A DNA stretch of 64,000 bases from Tissierellia bacterium KA00581 (GTDB lineage: Bacteria; Bacillota; Clostridia; Tissierellales; Peptoniphilaceae): NCBI GenBank assembly GCA_001552895.1, contig KQ959659.1:1-64000 (forward strand), read 5' to 3'. The notes under the pieces were generated by a model. That model was given only the letters and a program-made list of their open reading frames with translations, was not told where the DNA came from and did not search any database. The position numbers and the translations under genes are program-made. Shown piece by piece: positions 1 through 7,634 of the stretch (within the stretch, counting starts at the first letter, position 1; every line of letters begins with the position of its first letter).

Positions 1-1361
1 TAGATGCACTAAAAGCTGAAATAATAAAGTCACATAAAGAAGAAGTTTTGAAAAAATCATTAAAAGAAGCGAAAGAAAAAGCAAAAGAAGAATTAAGAAA
101 AGAAGGTATAACTTCAAAACTATTCTTAGATAAAATAGACTTAGCAAAAACAAAAGAAGGCGTAGATGCACTAAAAGCTGAAATAATAAAGTCACACAAA
201 GAAGAAGTTTTGAAAAAAATAAAAGAAGAAGCAAAAAAACATGTAGATTTAAAGAATTTACCAGATAAAGTAAAGGAATTAGCTAAGAAAGATATTGATA
301 ATGCTATAACTGTTGATGATGTAAAAGATATAGTGTCAAGAGTTGATGTAATGGACAGAAAATTATCTGAAAAATCATTAAAAGAAGCAAAAGAAAAAGC
401 AAAAGAAGAATTAAGAAAAGAAGGTATAACTTCAAAACTATTCTTAGATAAAATAGACTTAGCAAAAACAAAAGAAGGCGTAGATGCACTAAAAGCTGAA
501 ATAATAAAGTCACACAAAGAAGAAGTTTTGAAAAAAACAAAAGAATTAGAAGCATTAAAAGCAAAATTAGAAGCATTAAAAATAAAATTAAAAGAATTAA
601 AAGCAAAATTAGAAGCATTAAAAGCAAAAAAATTAAAAAAATCAAATTCTGTTGATACTTTTAAATCTGGATATATGATGGATAGAACACCTTTTATGTT
701 ATTTGCATTATCTACATCTAATGAAAATAATGTTGAAAATCTTCAAAATGAAATAAATGGAACTAAAAATCAAATAGAAGATTTAGAAAAACAAATAAAA
801 GATTTAGAAAAACAAATAGAAGATTTGACAAAAGAAGATCCAGCACCGGTACCAAATCCAAATCCAGTACCAAATCCAATGCCAAATCCAAATCCAGCAC
901 CAAATCCAGCACCAGAAGCTGATAAAGAAGCAGAAAAGAAAGCTAAAGAATTACAAGAAACAAAAGAAAAGGCTATAGCAGAACTTAAAGAAGCATCAAT
1001 AGAAGATAAAGAATCTATAGCTAAGATAAATGCTTGTAAGAGTGTAGAAGAAGTAAATAAAGTAAAAGAAAATTTACTAAGTGAAAAGAAAGCTAAAGAA
1101 TTACAAGAAGCAAAAGAAAAAGCTATAGCAGAACTTAAAGAAGCGTCAATAGAAGATGAAGAATCTATAGCTAAGATAAATGCTTGTAAGAGTATAGAAG
1201 AAGTAAATGAAGTAAAAGAAGATTTATTAAAGCAAAAGAAAGGCATAGTTGTTAAAAAGAAAAAACAAAATACTCCTAATACTTCCATAGCAGGAGCATC
1301 TTTAGCTACTACAATTGTATCATTAGCTGGAGCTATAATGATTAAAAGAAAGAGAAGATAA
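1..1361 (+). CDS. GA-module (albumin-binding type) cell-surface protein, 5' partial
   Basis: The frame is open from base 3, inside a repeat, so the true start lies before the window; the TTG at 48 is internal. About 452 residues are visible. In order they are: the end of one GA-like module, a full module (codons at 57-218), a divergent spacer, a second almost identical module (375-536), a Leu/Lys/Glu coiled coil (about 540-830), a Pro/Asn-rich linker (840-916), two more divergent GA-like modules (about 940-1230), and a C-terminal hydrophobic stretch followed by KRKRR. The modules carry the pattern LKEAKEKA..EL...GITS and AKT.EGVDALK.EI, typical of GA modules that bind serum albumin in Finegoldia PAB and streptococcal protein G. 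The C-terminus looks like a sortase signal, but the motif region reads TPNTS rather than LPXTG. Albumin binding is inferred from the family. A terminator follows. Confidence 0.85.
   Translation, partial: DALKAEIIKSHKEEVLKKSLKEAKEKAKEELRKEGITSKLFLDKIDLAKTKEGVDALKAEIIKSHKEEVLKKIKEEAKKHVDLKNLPDKVKELAKKDIDNAITVDDVKDIVSRVDVMDRKLSEKSLKEAKEKAKEELRKEGITSKLFLDKIDLAKTKEGVDALKAEIIKSHKEEVLKKTKELEALKAKLEALKIKLKELKAKLEALKAKKLKKSNSVDTFKSGYMMDRTPFMLFALSTSNENNVENLQNEINGTKNQIEDLEKQIKDLEKQIEDLTKEDPAPVPNPNPVPNPMPNPNPAPNPAPEADKEAEKKAKELQETKEKAIAELKEASIEDKESIAKINACKSVEEVNKVKENLLSEKKAKELQEAKEKAIAELKEASIEDEESIAKINACKSIEEVNEVKEDLLKQKKGIVVKKKKQNTPNTSIAGASLATTIVSLAGAIMIKRKRR
57..536 (+). repeat. Two nearly identical 162-bp GA-module repeats, 318 bp apart
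   Basis: Bases 57-218 and 375-536 are almost identical (for example GCG against GCA in one codon). Bases 3-47 are the tail of another copy. The 318-bp offset keeps the reading frame, so copies can be gained or lost by recombination. A different spacer of about 50 residues lies between them. Confidence 0.9.
840..916 (+). repeat. Pro-Asn dipeptide repeat linker inside the surface protein
   Basis: A run of CCA/AAT-type codons encodes repeating P-N-P-x-P units. Such linkers act as wall-spanning spacers in Gram-positive surface proteins. The low-complexity DNA is prone to length variation. Confidence 0.75.
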
Positions 1362-1392
1362 ATTTTTAAAAATTTATTTTAAGTAATTTACT

Positions 1393-1442
1393 AAAAAGAC
1401 TATCATATCTCTATTTAAAGAGATTTATGATAGTCTTTTTTT
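1393..1442 (+). terminator. Intrinsic terminator after the surface protein gene
   Basis: The arms AAAAAGACTATCATA and TATGATAGTCTTTTT form a long stem with an inner CTC/GAG pair, followed by a T run. It ends the surface protein transcript before the dehydrogenase operon. Confidence 0.9.
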
Positions 1443-1500
1443 ATTGTAAAATTATGAAATTTATTTTTTACAAAAATGTAATATAAAAAAATAATTTACT

Positions 1501-1514
1501 GTGATTTAAATCAC
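1501..1514. promoter_or_regulatory. Palindromic CRP/FNR-like operator upstream of the dehydrogenase operon
   Basis: GTGATTTAAATCAC is a perfect 14-bp palindrome. With the preceding T it matches TGTGA-N6-TCACA except for the last base. Its centre lies about 66 bases before the inferred transcription start near 1574, a usual distance for an activator of the Crp/Fnr family. No such regulator is encoded in the window, so the assignment rests on the motif alone. Confidence 0.5.
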
Positions 1515-1538
1515 TATTTTATTTTTTAAAAAAATTTT

Positions 1539-1567
1539 TTGTTAAAAACAATAATATGTTTTAATAA
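1539..1567 (+). promoter_or_regulatory. Candidate promoter of the dehydrogenase operon
   Basis: TTGTTA (1539-1544) and TAATAA (1562-1567) are separated by 17 bases. The -10 is imperfect and the region is A/T-rich, so alternatives are possible. The untranslated leader would be about 58 bases. Confidence 0.45.
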
Positions 1568-1631
1568 ATATAACTTAATGGGGTAGAATATAACCGAGAA
1601 ACAATTTTAATTATCACTATGGAGGTTTTAA

Positions 1632-2606
1632 ATGAAAAATTCAGAAAAATTGACAAAAGAACAAATGTTAGAAATGTATAACAAAATGCTTTTAATAAGA
1701 AATTTTGATATGGAGCTTAATAAATTATACTCAAGAGGATTTGTTCATGGGATGACTCACTATTCAGTTGGTGAAGAAGCTGCAAATGTAGGTGCAATAT
1801 ATCCTATGAAAAAAACAGATTTAATGTATTCAAATCATAGAGGACATGGTCAAACTATAACAAAAGGAATTGATATTAATAGAATGATGGCTGAAGTTTT
1901 AGGAAAAGCTACAGGACAATGTCATGGACGTGGAGGTAGTATGCACCTTTACAATCTTGAAGTAAATAATATGGGTTGTAATGGTATTGTAGGTGGAGGA
2001 CATGGTTTAAGTACTGGTGCTGCACTTGCACAAAAGATGAAAAAAACTTCTAATGTTGTTGTTTGTTGTATGGGTGAAAGTGCAACAAATGAAGGAAGTT
2101 TTCATGAATGTTTAAATATGGCATCTATTTGGAAGTTGCCTTTAGTATTCTATGTAATAAATAATAATTATGGTATTTCAATGTCACAACAAAGGTCTAT
2201 GACTGTTCCAAGAATTGTTGATAGAGCATCTGCTTATAGAATAAAATCAATTTATGTTGAAAATGGAAATAATGTGTTAGATGTTTATGATGCAATGACT
2301 GAAGCTTTAGATTATGTAAGAGCTGGTAATGGTCCTATTCTTGTTGAAGCAAAAAGTTATAGATGGTTTGGACATTCTGCATCAGATGCTGGAAAATATA
2401 GATTAAAAGAAGAAGTTGATTCTTGGAAGAAAAAAGATCCAAATGAAGCATTTAAAAAATATTTACTTGAAAATAAAATAGCTACTGAACAAGAACTTGA
2501 TAAGTTAGAAGAAGATGCTAAAAATGTTATAAAAGATGCAGTTAAATTTGCAAAAGAATCACCTTTAGCAGATGAAAAAGAAGCATATACAAATAATTAT
2601 GCATAA
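1632..2606 (+). CDS. acoA: Pyruvate/acetoin dehydrogenase E1 component, alpha subunit
   Basis: 324 residues, full length for the two-subunit E1 alpha family. With the beta subunit it uses thiamine diphosphate to decarboxylate pyruvate (or cleave acetoin) and pass the two-carbon unit to lipoamide. Seen: the N-terminal NHRGHG (68-73) and CHGRGGSMH (97-105) segments, and the ThDP-binding region at about 148-179 ending in NNN. The usual GDG start of that motif reads GES (148-150). GGAGG precedes the ATG at 1632. It is the first gene of a four-gene operon with beta, E2 and E3, followed by lipoate ligase, the same order as the pneumococcal acoAB/pdh cluster. Sequence alone does not settle pyruvate against acetoin as substrate. 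Confidence 0.9.
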   Translation: MKNSEKLTKEQMLEMYNKMLLIRNFDMELNKLYSRGFVHGMTHYSVGEEAANVGAIYPMKKTDLMYSNHRGHGQTITKGIDINRMMAEVLGKATGQCHGRGGSMHLYNLEVNNMGCNGIVGGGHGLSTGAALAQKMKKTSNVVVCCMGESATNEGSFHECLNMASIWKLPLVFYVINNNYGISMSQQRSMTVPRIVDRASAYRIKSIYVENGNNVLDVYDAMTEALDYVRAGNGPILVEAKSYRWFGHSASDAGKYRLKEEVDSWKKKDPNEAFKKYLLENKIATEQELDKLEEDAKNVIKDAVKFAKESPLADEKEAYTNNYA

Positions 2607-2632
2607 TTATGATTTAATAGGAGAAAGATGAT

Positions 2633-3622
2633 ATGGAAAAACAAACAAAAATTATGACTTTGCGTGAAGCACTTAAAGAAGCAATGTCTGAAGAAATGCG
2701 TAGAGATGAAAATGTATTTTTGATGGGTGAAGATGTAGGAATTTTCGGTGGAGATTTTGGAACAACTGTTGGTATGCTTGAAGAATTCGGTGAAGAAAGA
2801 GTTAGAGATTGCCCAATAAGTGAAGCTGCAATAGCAGGTGCTGCTGCAGGTGCCGCTTCTGTTGGAATGCGTCCTATTGTTGATATGACTTTTATGGATT
2901 TTGTTACAATTGCTATGGATGCTATTGTAAATGAAGCTGCTCCTATGAGATATATGTTAGGTGGAGAAGTTAGTGTTCCTGTTGTTTATAGATGTGCATC
3001 AGGTTGTGGTACAGGTTCTGCTGCACAACATTCTAAGGCTCTTGAATCATGGTTTTGCCACATTCCAGGACTTAAGGTTGTAGCTCCTGGTACTGTTAAT
3101 GATGTTTATGGAATTTTAAAAGCTTCTATTAGAGATAATAACCCAGTTATTTTTATTGAACCAAAGGCTCTTTTTGGAAGAAAAGGCGAAGTTAATGTTG
3201 GAGAACTTGTTGAAATCGGAAAAGGTGAAGTAAAAATTGAAGGAAAAGATATTACACTTGTTTCTTGGGGAAGAATGCTTGAAAGAGCATTACAAGCTGC
3301 ACAAGATTTAAAAGAAGAAAATATAAGTGTAGAAGTTGTCGATCCTATTACATTAGTTCCATTAGATGAAGAAATAATTGTAAATTCTGTTAAAAAAACT
3401 GGTAAACTTGTAATTTGCCATGATTCATTTAAAACTGGTGGATTTGGTGGAGAAATTTCTGCAAGAATTGCTGAAAGTGATGCGTTTGATTATCTAGATG
3501 CTCCTATTTATAGACTTGCAGGAATGGATACAAATATTCCTTCTGCAAAAAATTTGGAAGATGTAATTGTTCCAAGTGTTGATGATATAAAAAATACAAT
3601 TAGAAAAGCACTTAATAAATAG
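2633..3622 (+). CDS. acoB: Pyruvate/acetoin dehydrogenase E1 component, beta subunit
   Basis: 329 residues with a transketolase-like pyrimidine-binding half (LREAL near the start, MGEDVGIFGG at 31-40) and a C-terminal transketolase domain (VSWGRML, VDPITLVPLDEE). It pairs with the alpha subunit encoded 26 bases upstream to form the ThDP-dependent E1 heterotetramer. AGGAGAAAG lies before the ATG. The family acts in the cytoplasm on pyruvate or acetoin. Nothing unusual was seen in the motifs. Confidence 0.92.
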   Translation: MEKQTKIMTLREALKEAMSEEMRRDENVFLMGEDVGIFGGDFGTTVGMLEEFGEERVRDCPISEAAIAGAAAGAASVGMRPIVDMTFMDFVTIAMDAIVNEAAPMRYMLGGEVSVPVVYRCASGCGTGSAAQHSKALESWFCHIPGLKVVAPGTVNDVYGILKASIRDNNPVIFIEPKALFGRKGEVNVGELVEIGKGEVKIEGKDITLVSWGRMLERALQAAQDLKEENISVEVVDPITLVPLDEEIIVNSVKKTGKLVICHDSFKTGGFGGEISARIAESDAFDYLDAPIYRLAGMDTNIPSAKNLEDVIVPSVDDIKNTIRKALNK

Positions 3623-3631
3623 GAGGAGTTT

Positions 3632-4654
3632 ATGTCTGATATTAAATTTAGAGCAACACCTGCTGCAAGGTTTTGTTCAAAAGAAAATAGTATAGATCTT
3701 TCTTTAATTAGAGGAACAGGTCCAAAAGGTAGGATTCAAAAAGAAGATGTTTTAAATTTTAAAAATTTTTCTATGGTTAGAATTTCTCCTTTAGCTAAAA
3801 AAATAGCTGAAGTTGAAGGAGTTGAAATTTCTAAGATAACTGGAAGTGGAGTTAGAGGAAAAATTTTAAAAGATGATGTTTTAAGATTTATTGGAAAAGA
3901 AAAAGATATAGAAAATGTAGCTGTAAATGATAACAAAGAAAAAGAAGTTAATAAAGTTTATGGAGAAATAGAAGAAGTTCCAATGTCGATGATGAGAAGA
4001 ACTGTTGCTAAGAGAATGAGCGAAAGCTATTTTACTGCACCGGTTTTTGTTGCAAACATTGATGTTGATATGACTGAAGTAAAGGCTTTAAGAAAGAAAC
4101 TTATAGACAATTTGAAAGAAGAAACTGGTTATAAATTGACTATAACAGATATAATTTCTTTTGCAGTTGTTAAGAGTTTGTTAAAACACCCTTATGTAAA
4201 TTCTTCTTTAGAAGATAATAAGATTATTCTTCATAAATATGTAAACTTAGCAATGGCTGTTGGTCTTGAAGGTGGACTTTTAACACCGGTTGTTAAAAAC
4301 GCCGAAAAATTATCTCTTAAAGAACTTATGATTTCATTAAAGGAACTTACTAAGAAAGCTACTGAAATGAAGTTAGAAAAAGAAGAATTAGAAGATAGTA
4401 CATTTACAATAAGTAATCTTGGTATGTTTGGAGTATCTTCATTTGTACCTATTATCAATCAACCTAATAGTGCTATTTTAGGAGTAAGTGGAATTACAGA
4501 TAAAGCTGTTGTTATAAATGGAGAAGTTTGTATAAGATCTATTATGAGTTTATCAATCACAGTTGATCATAGAGTTGTTGATGGAATGGAAGCTGCAAAG
4601 TTTTTAAATACACTAAAGGGATATTTAGAAAATCCTATTTTGATGTTAGTTTAG
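3632..4654 (+). CDS. acoC: Dihydrolipoamide acyltransferase (E2) without a lipoyl domain
   Basis: 340 residues, short for E2, because there is no N-terminal lipoyl domain. The protein begins directly with two peripheral-subunit-binding domains, about residues 6-43 (ATPAARF...IRGTGPKGRI) and 49-87 (VRISPLAKKIA...GSGVRGKIL). A linker follows, then the chloramphenicol-acetyltransferase-like catalytic domain from about 112. The catalytic motif DHRVVDG (312-318) is intact, with His313. It should transfer the acetyl group to CoA using lipoyl groups carried on the E3 gene product next door. AGGAGG precedes the ATG. The gene name follows synteny; a pdhC role is equally possible. Confidence 0.9.
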   Translation: MSDIKFRATPAARFCSKENSIDLSLIRGTGPKGRIQKEDVLNFKNFSMVRISPLAKKIAEVEGVEISKITGSGVRGKILKDDVLRFIGKEKDIENVAVNDNKEKEVNKVYGEIEEVPMSMMRRTVAKRMSESYFTAPVFVANIDVDMTEVKALRKKLIDNLKEETGYKLTITDIISFAVVKSLLKHPYVNSSLEDNKIILHKYVNLAMAVGLEGGLLTPVVKNAEKLSLKELMISLKELTKKATEMKLEKEELEDSTFTISNLGMFGVSSFVPIINQPNSAILGVSGITDKAVVINGEVCIRSIMSLSITVDHRVVDGMEAAKFLNTLKGYLENPILMLV

Positions 4655-4670
4655 TTAAAGGAGAAATATT

Positions 4671-6413
4671 ATGTTAACAGAAGTAATAATGCCAAAAGCA
4701 GGCAGTGAAATGGAAGAAGGACAAATTGTAAAGTGGATAAAGAAAGAAGGAGATAAAGTTAAAGAAGGAGATGTCATTCTTGAAATAATGACAGATAAGG
4801 TCAATATGGAAATTGAAGCTGAAGCTTCTGGAACTTTACTTAAGATATTAAGACATGATGGAGATATTGTTCCTGTTACAGAAACTATTGCTTATATTGG
4901 TGATGAAGGTGATGTAATTCCTGAACAAACTAAAGCTCCAAGCAAAGAAACTAAAGAAGTTAAAGAAGAAACTAAAGAAGAAACTAAAGTAGTTAAAGAA
5001 GCTTCTAATGAAACATCTAATGAATCTTCTAAAGAAAAATTAAAAGATGGAGAATATGATGTTGTCGTAATTGGTGCTGGTCCTTCAGGATATTATTCAG
5101 CTATAAGATCTGCTCAAAGAGGTCAAAAGGTTGCAATTGTAGAAAATAATAAATTTGGTGGTACTTGCTTAAATAGAGGATGTATCCCAACAAAAACTTA
5201 TTTACAAACTGTTGAAGATATAGAAAGAATAAAAGCTTCATCAAAAAGAGGCATAGTATTAGAAAATGATGATGCAAAAGTTGATTTGAAAAAATTATTG
5301 AAATTTAAAAATGGTGTTGTAAAGAAACTTTCTGCAGGTGTTGAATTTTTGTTAAAGAGTAACAAAATTGAAATGTTTAAAGAAACAGCTTATATAAAAT
5401 CAAATACTAAAGTTGTTTTAGAAAGTGGAAAAGAACTTAATACAAATAATATAATTCTTGCTAGTGGTTCAAAATGTGTTAAGAATATTAAAGGTTCAGA
5501 TATTAAAAATGTCTTAGATACAGATGAAATTCTTGATTTAGAAGAAGTTCCAGAAAGTCTAACAATAATTGGTGCAGGTTATATAGGAATAGAAATGGCA
5601 CAAATATTTGCATCTTTTGGCTCTAAAGTAACTGTTGTTGAAAAGAAAGATAGTGCTATTTCAAACTTCGACTCTGACGTTGTAAATATTTTAATTAAAT
5701 CTTTAGAAAAGTCTAAGATTAAATTTATCTTTGGTAAAGAAATTACAGAAATAAAAGAAAATGGCGATATTTTAGTAATGTCTAATGATGAAGAAGTTGC
5801 AAAATCAAAATTTGTTCTTTTAACAACAAGAGAAGCTGATTTGACTGCTTTAAGAGATTTTAAATTAGATTTAAAAGATGGTTTTGTAGTTGCTGATGAA
5901 AATATGAAAACAAAAGTAGATAAAATTTTTGCATCAGGAGATGTAAATGGAAAGAATTTATTAGCACATGCTGGATTTAAAATGGGAGATGTTGCAAGTG
6001 CAATTGTAAGTGGATTAGATGATGAAAAATATAATAATAATGTAATTCCAAGATCAATTTACACATATCCTGAAGTTGCAAGTGTTGGTTTAACTGAACA
6101 AGAAGCTAAAAATAGTTATGATATTAAAGTTGGAAAGTTTGCTTATAGTGCAAATGGTAGAGCATTAGCTCATGGAGATTCTTCAGGAATTGTTAAAGTA
6201 ATTTCTGATGCTAGATATGGAGAAATCTTAGGAGCTCATATCGTTGGTCCAAGAGCAAGTGAAATTATAAATGAAGTTTCAATTTTAATGCAATCTGAAA
6301 TGACTGTTGAAGAAGTAATAAAGATGGTATTTGGTCATCCAACTTTTTCTGAAGCAATTTATGAAGCTATAGCTGATATTAATTCAGTTAGTGTTCATTT
6401 ACCAAAGAAATAA
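4671..6413 (+). CDS. lpdA: Dihydrolipoamide dehydrogenase (E3) with N-terminal lipoyl domain
   Basis: 580 residues, about 110-120 longer than plain E3. Residues 1-80 form a lipoyl domain whose TDKV motif carries the lipoylated Lys43. A Lys/Glu-rich linker (about 86-126) follows, then the FAD/NAD disulfide oxidoreductase with GAGPSG (135-140), the redox pair Cys166/Cys171 in GGTCLNRGC, a second nucleotide fold (IGAGYIGIE), and the C-terminal dimer domain with HPTFSE near 556. It reoxidises dihydrolipoamide with NAD+. Because E2 has no lipoyl domain, this protein probably carries the swinging arm for the whole complex. It lies 16 bases after E2 and a terminator follows. Confidence 0.93.
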   Translation: MLTEVIMPKAGSEMEEGQIVKWIKKEGDKVKEGDVILEIMTDKVNMEIEAEASGTLLKILRHDGDIVPVTETIAYIGDEGDVIPEQTKAPSKETKEVKEETKEETKVVKEASNETSNESSKEKLKDGEYDVVVIGAGPSGYYSAIRSAQRGQKVAIVENNKFGGTCLNRGCIPTKTYLQTVEDIERIKASSKRGIVLENDDAKVDLKKLLKFKNGVVKKLSAGVEFLLKSNKIEMFKETAYIKSNTKVVLESGKELNTNNIILASGSKCVKNIKGSDIKNVLDTDEILDLEEVPESLTIIGAGYIGIEMAQIFASFGSKVTVVEKKDSAISNFDSDVVNILIKSLEKSKIKFIFGKEITEIKENGDILVMSNDEEVAKSKFVLLTTREADLTALRDFKLDLKDGFVVADENMKTKVDKIFASGDVNGKNLLAHAGFKMGDVASAIVSGLDDEKYNNNVIPRSIYTYPEVASVGLTEQEAKNSYDIKVGKFAYSANGRALAHGDSSGIVKVISDARYGEILGAHIVGPRASEIINEVSILMQSEMTVEEVIKMVFGHPTFSEAIYEAIADINSVSVHLPKK

Positions 6414-6437
6414 AAATAAATTACAAGAAAATTATTT

Positions 6438-6467
6438 AAGGGTAGAATTCTTTTTCTACCCTTTTTT
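6438..6467 (+). terminator. Intrinsic terminator after the dehydrogenase operon
   Basis: The stem AAGGGTAGAA / TTCTACCCTT with a six-base loop is followed by TTTT. It separates the E1-E2-E3 genes from the lipoate ligase gene. Confidence 0.9.
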
Positions 6468-6525
6468 AAAATTTTTTACAATAATAAAGTAAAAATTTTA
6501 TTTTTTTATATAAAATTTTTAAATA

Positions 6526-6554
6526 TTTGATATAATTAATATGTATATATCAAA
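6526..6554. promoter_or_regulatory. Promoter -10 enclosed by an inverted repeat, upstream of lplA
   Basis: TATAAT (6531-6536) lies within an inverted repeat with arms TTTGATATA (6526-6534) and TATATCAAA (6546-6554). The palindrome spans the -10 and the likely start of transcription, a position suited to a repressor. No clear -35 is seen, and the A/T richness makes chance palindromes likely. Confidence 0.4.
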
Positions 6555-6567
6555 TTAAGGAGAAATT

Positions 6568-7488
6568 ATGATTTTTATAGAAAACAATAGTAATGATATA
6601 TTTTTTAATCTTGCATTGGAAGAATATATTTTTGAAAAATTTAAAGATGATGATATTTTTATGCTTTGGATAAATTCACCTGTAGTAGTTATAGGAAAGC
6701 ATCAAAATCTTATTGAAGAAGTTAATATGAAATACTGTAATGAAAATAATATAAAAATAGCAAGAAGACTCTCTGGAGGAGGAACTGTATTTCATGATTT
6801 AGGAAATTTAAATTATAGTATTATAACAAATACTAAAGGAGATACACAAATAAATTTTAAAGAATTTTTAAAACCTGTTTATAAAGCTTTAAAAAATTTA
6901 AAAATTGATGTCTCTATTTCTAATAGAAATGACTTAAAACTTTATGATAAAAAAATTTGTGGTCATTCTGAATTTGTTAGAAAAAAAAGAGTTTTACATC
7001 ATGGTTGTATTTTGTTTGATACAGATTTAATTAATTTAAAAGGTGCTTTAAATGTTAAGAAAAAAAAGATTATTTCAAATTCGGCTAAGTCAGTTAGAAG
7101 TGAAGTTGGAAATCTTAAAGAACTTTGTAAACTTAATTATGATATTTTAGATTTTAAAAAAATTTTAAAAAATGAAGTTTGTAAGCTATTTTTAAAAAAT
7201 TCATCTTATGAATTAACTTGTAGTGATATTGAAAATGTAAATAAGCTCTCTAAAGAAAAATATTCTACAATTGAATGGATATATGGACAATCTCCTAAAT
7301 CTACAGTTATTTTAGATGATAATAAAAATATTAAAATGGATATATCTTCTGGTAAGATTGAAAAAGTTTATGGAGATGAAAATTTAAAAACTTTAATTGG
7401 AAAATATTATACATATAATGATATTTTAGATAAGTTTAATAACTCTAAACTTTCTATTTATAAGGAAAAAATAATGAATATGTTATAA
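6568..7488 (+). CDS. lplA: Lipoate-protein ligase A family
   Basis: 306 residues. The family activates lipoate with ATP and attaches it to the lysine of lipoyl domains. The signature RRLSGGGTVFHDLGN and the KICGH segment (KISG in most members) are present, with a C-terminal accessory domain after about residue 200. The obvious substrate is Lys43 of the E3 lipoyl domain encoded just upstream. AAGGAG precedes the ATG. It has its own promoter after the operon terminator, so it can be expressed apart from the complex. Confidence 0.9.
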   Translation: MIFIENNSNDIFFNLALEEYIFEKFKDDDIFMLWINSPVVVIGKHQNLIEEVNMKYCNENNIKIARRLSGGGTVFHDLGNLNYSIITNTKGDTQINFKEFLKPVYKALKNLKIDVSISNRNDLKLYDKKICGHSEFVRKKRVLHHGCILFDTDLINLKGALNVKKKKIISNSAKSVRSEVGNLKELCKLNYDILDFKKILKNEVCKLFLKNSSYELTCSDIENVNKLSKEKYSTIEWIYGQSPKSTVILDDNKNIKMDISSGKIEKVYGDENLKTLIGKYYTYNDILDKFNNSKLSIYKEKIMNML

Positions 7489-7559
7489 GAGTATATTATT
7501 ATATTTTTTAAATTGAATATTTCATTTAGGTTTTTATATAACATTTGATAATTAAAAAC

Positions 7560-7588
7560 TTGTATTTTTTAAGAAAATAGAGTATAAT
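7560..7588 (+). promoter_or_regulatory. Promoter of the cysteine desulfurase-led operon
   Basis: TTGTAT (7560-7565), a 17-base spacer and a perfect TATAAT (7583-7588) lie 46 bases before the ATG. No strong terminator was found until after 16703, so this may drive a ten-gene transcript. Confidence 0.75.
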
Positions 7589-7634
7589 TATATATAATAT
7601 TTTTATTATTGATAATGAAAAACAAAGGAGAATT

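Noticed and set aside
1-540. Repeats that could suggest a CRISPR array
   Set aside because: The units are long, in frame and encode GA modules; there are no short repeats with unique spacers.
304-1288. Long antisense frames opposite the surface protein
   Set aside because: They are mirror images of the Lys/Glu-rich repeats, without ribosome sites or recognisable domains.
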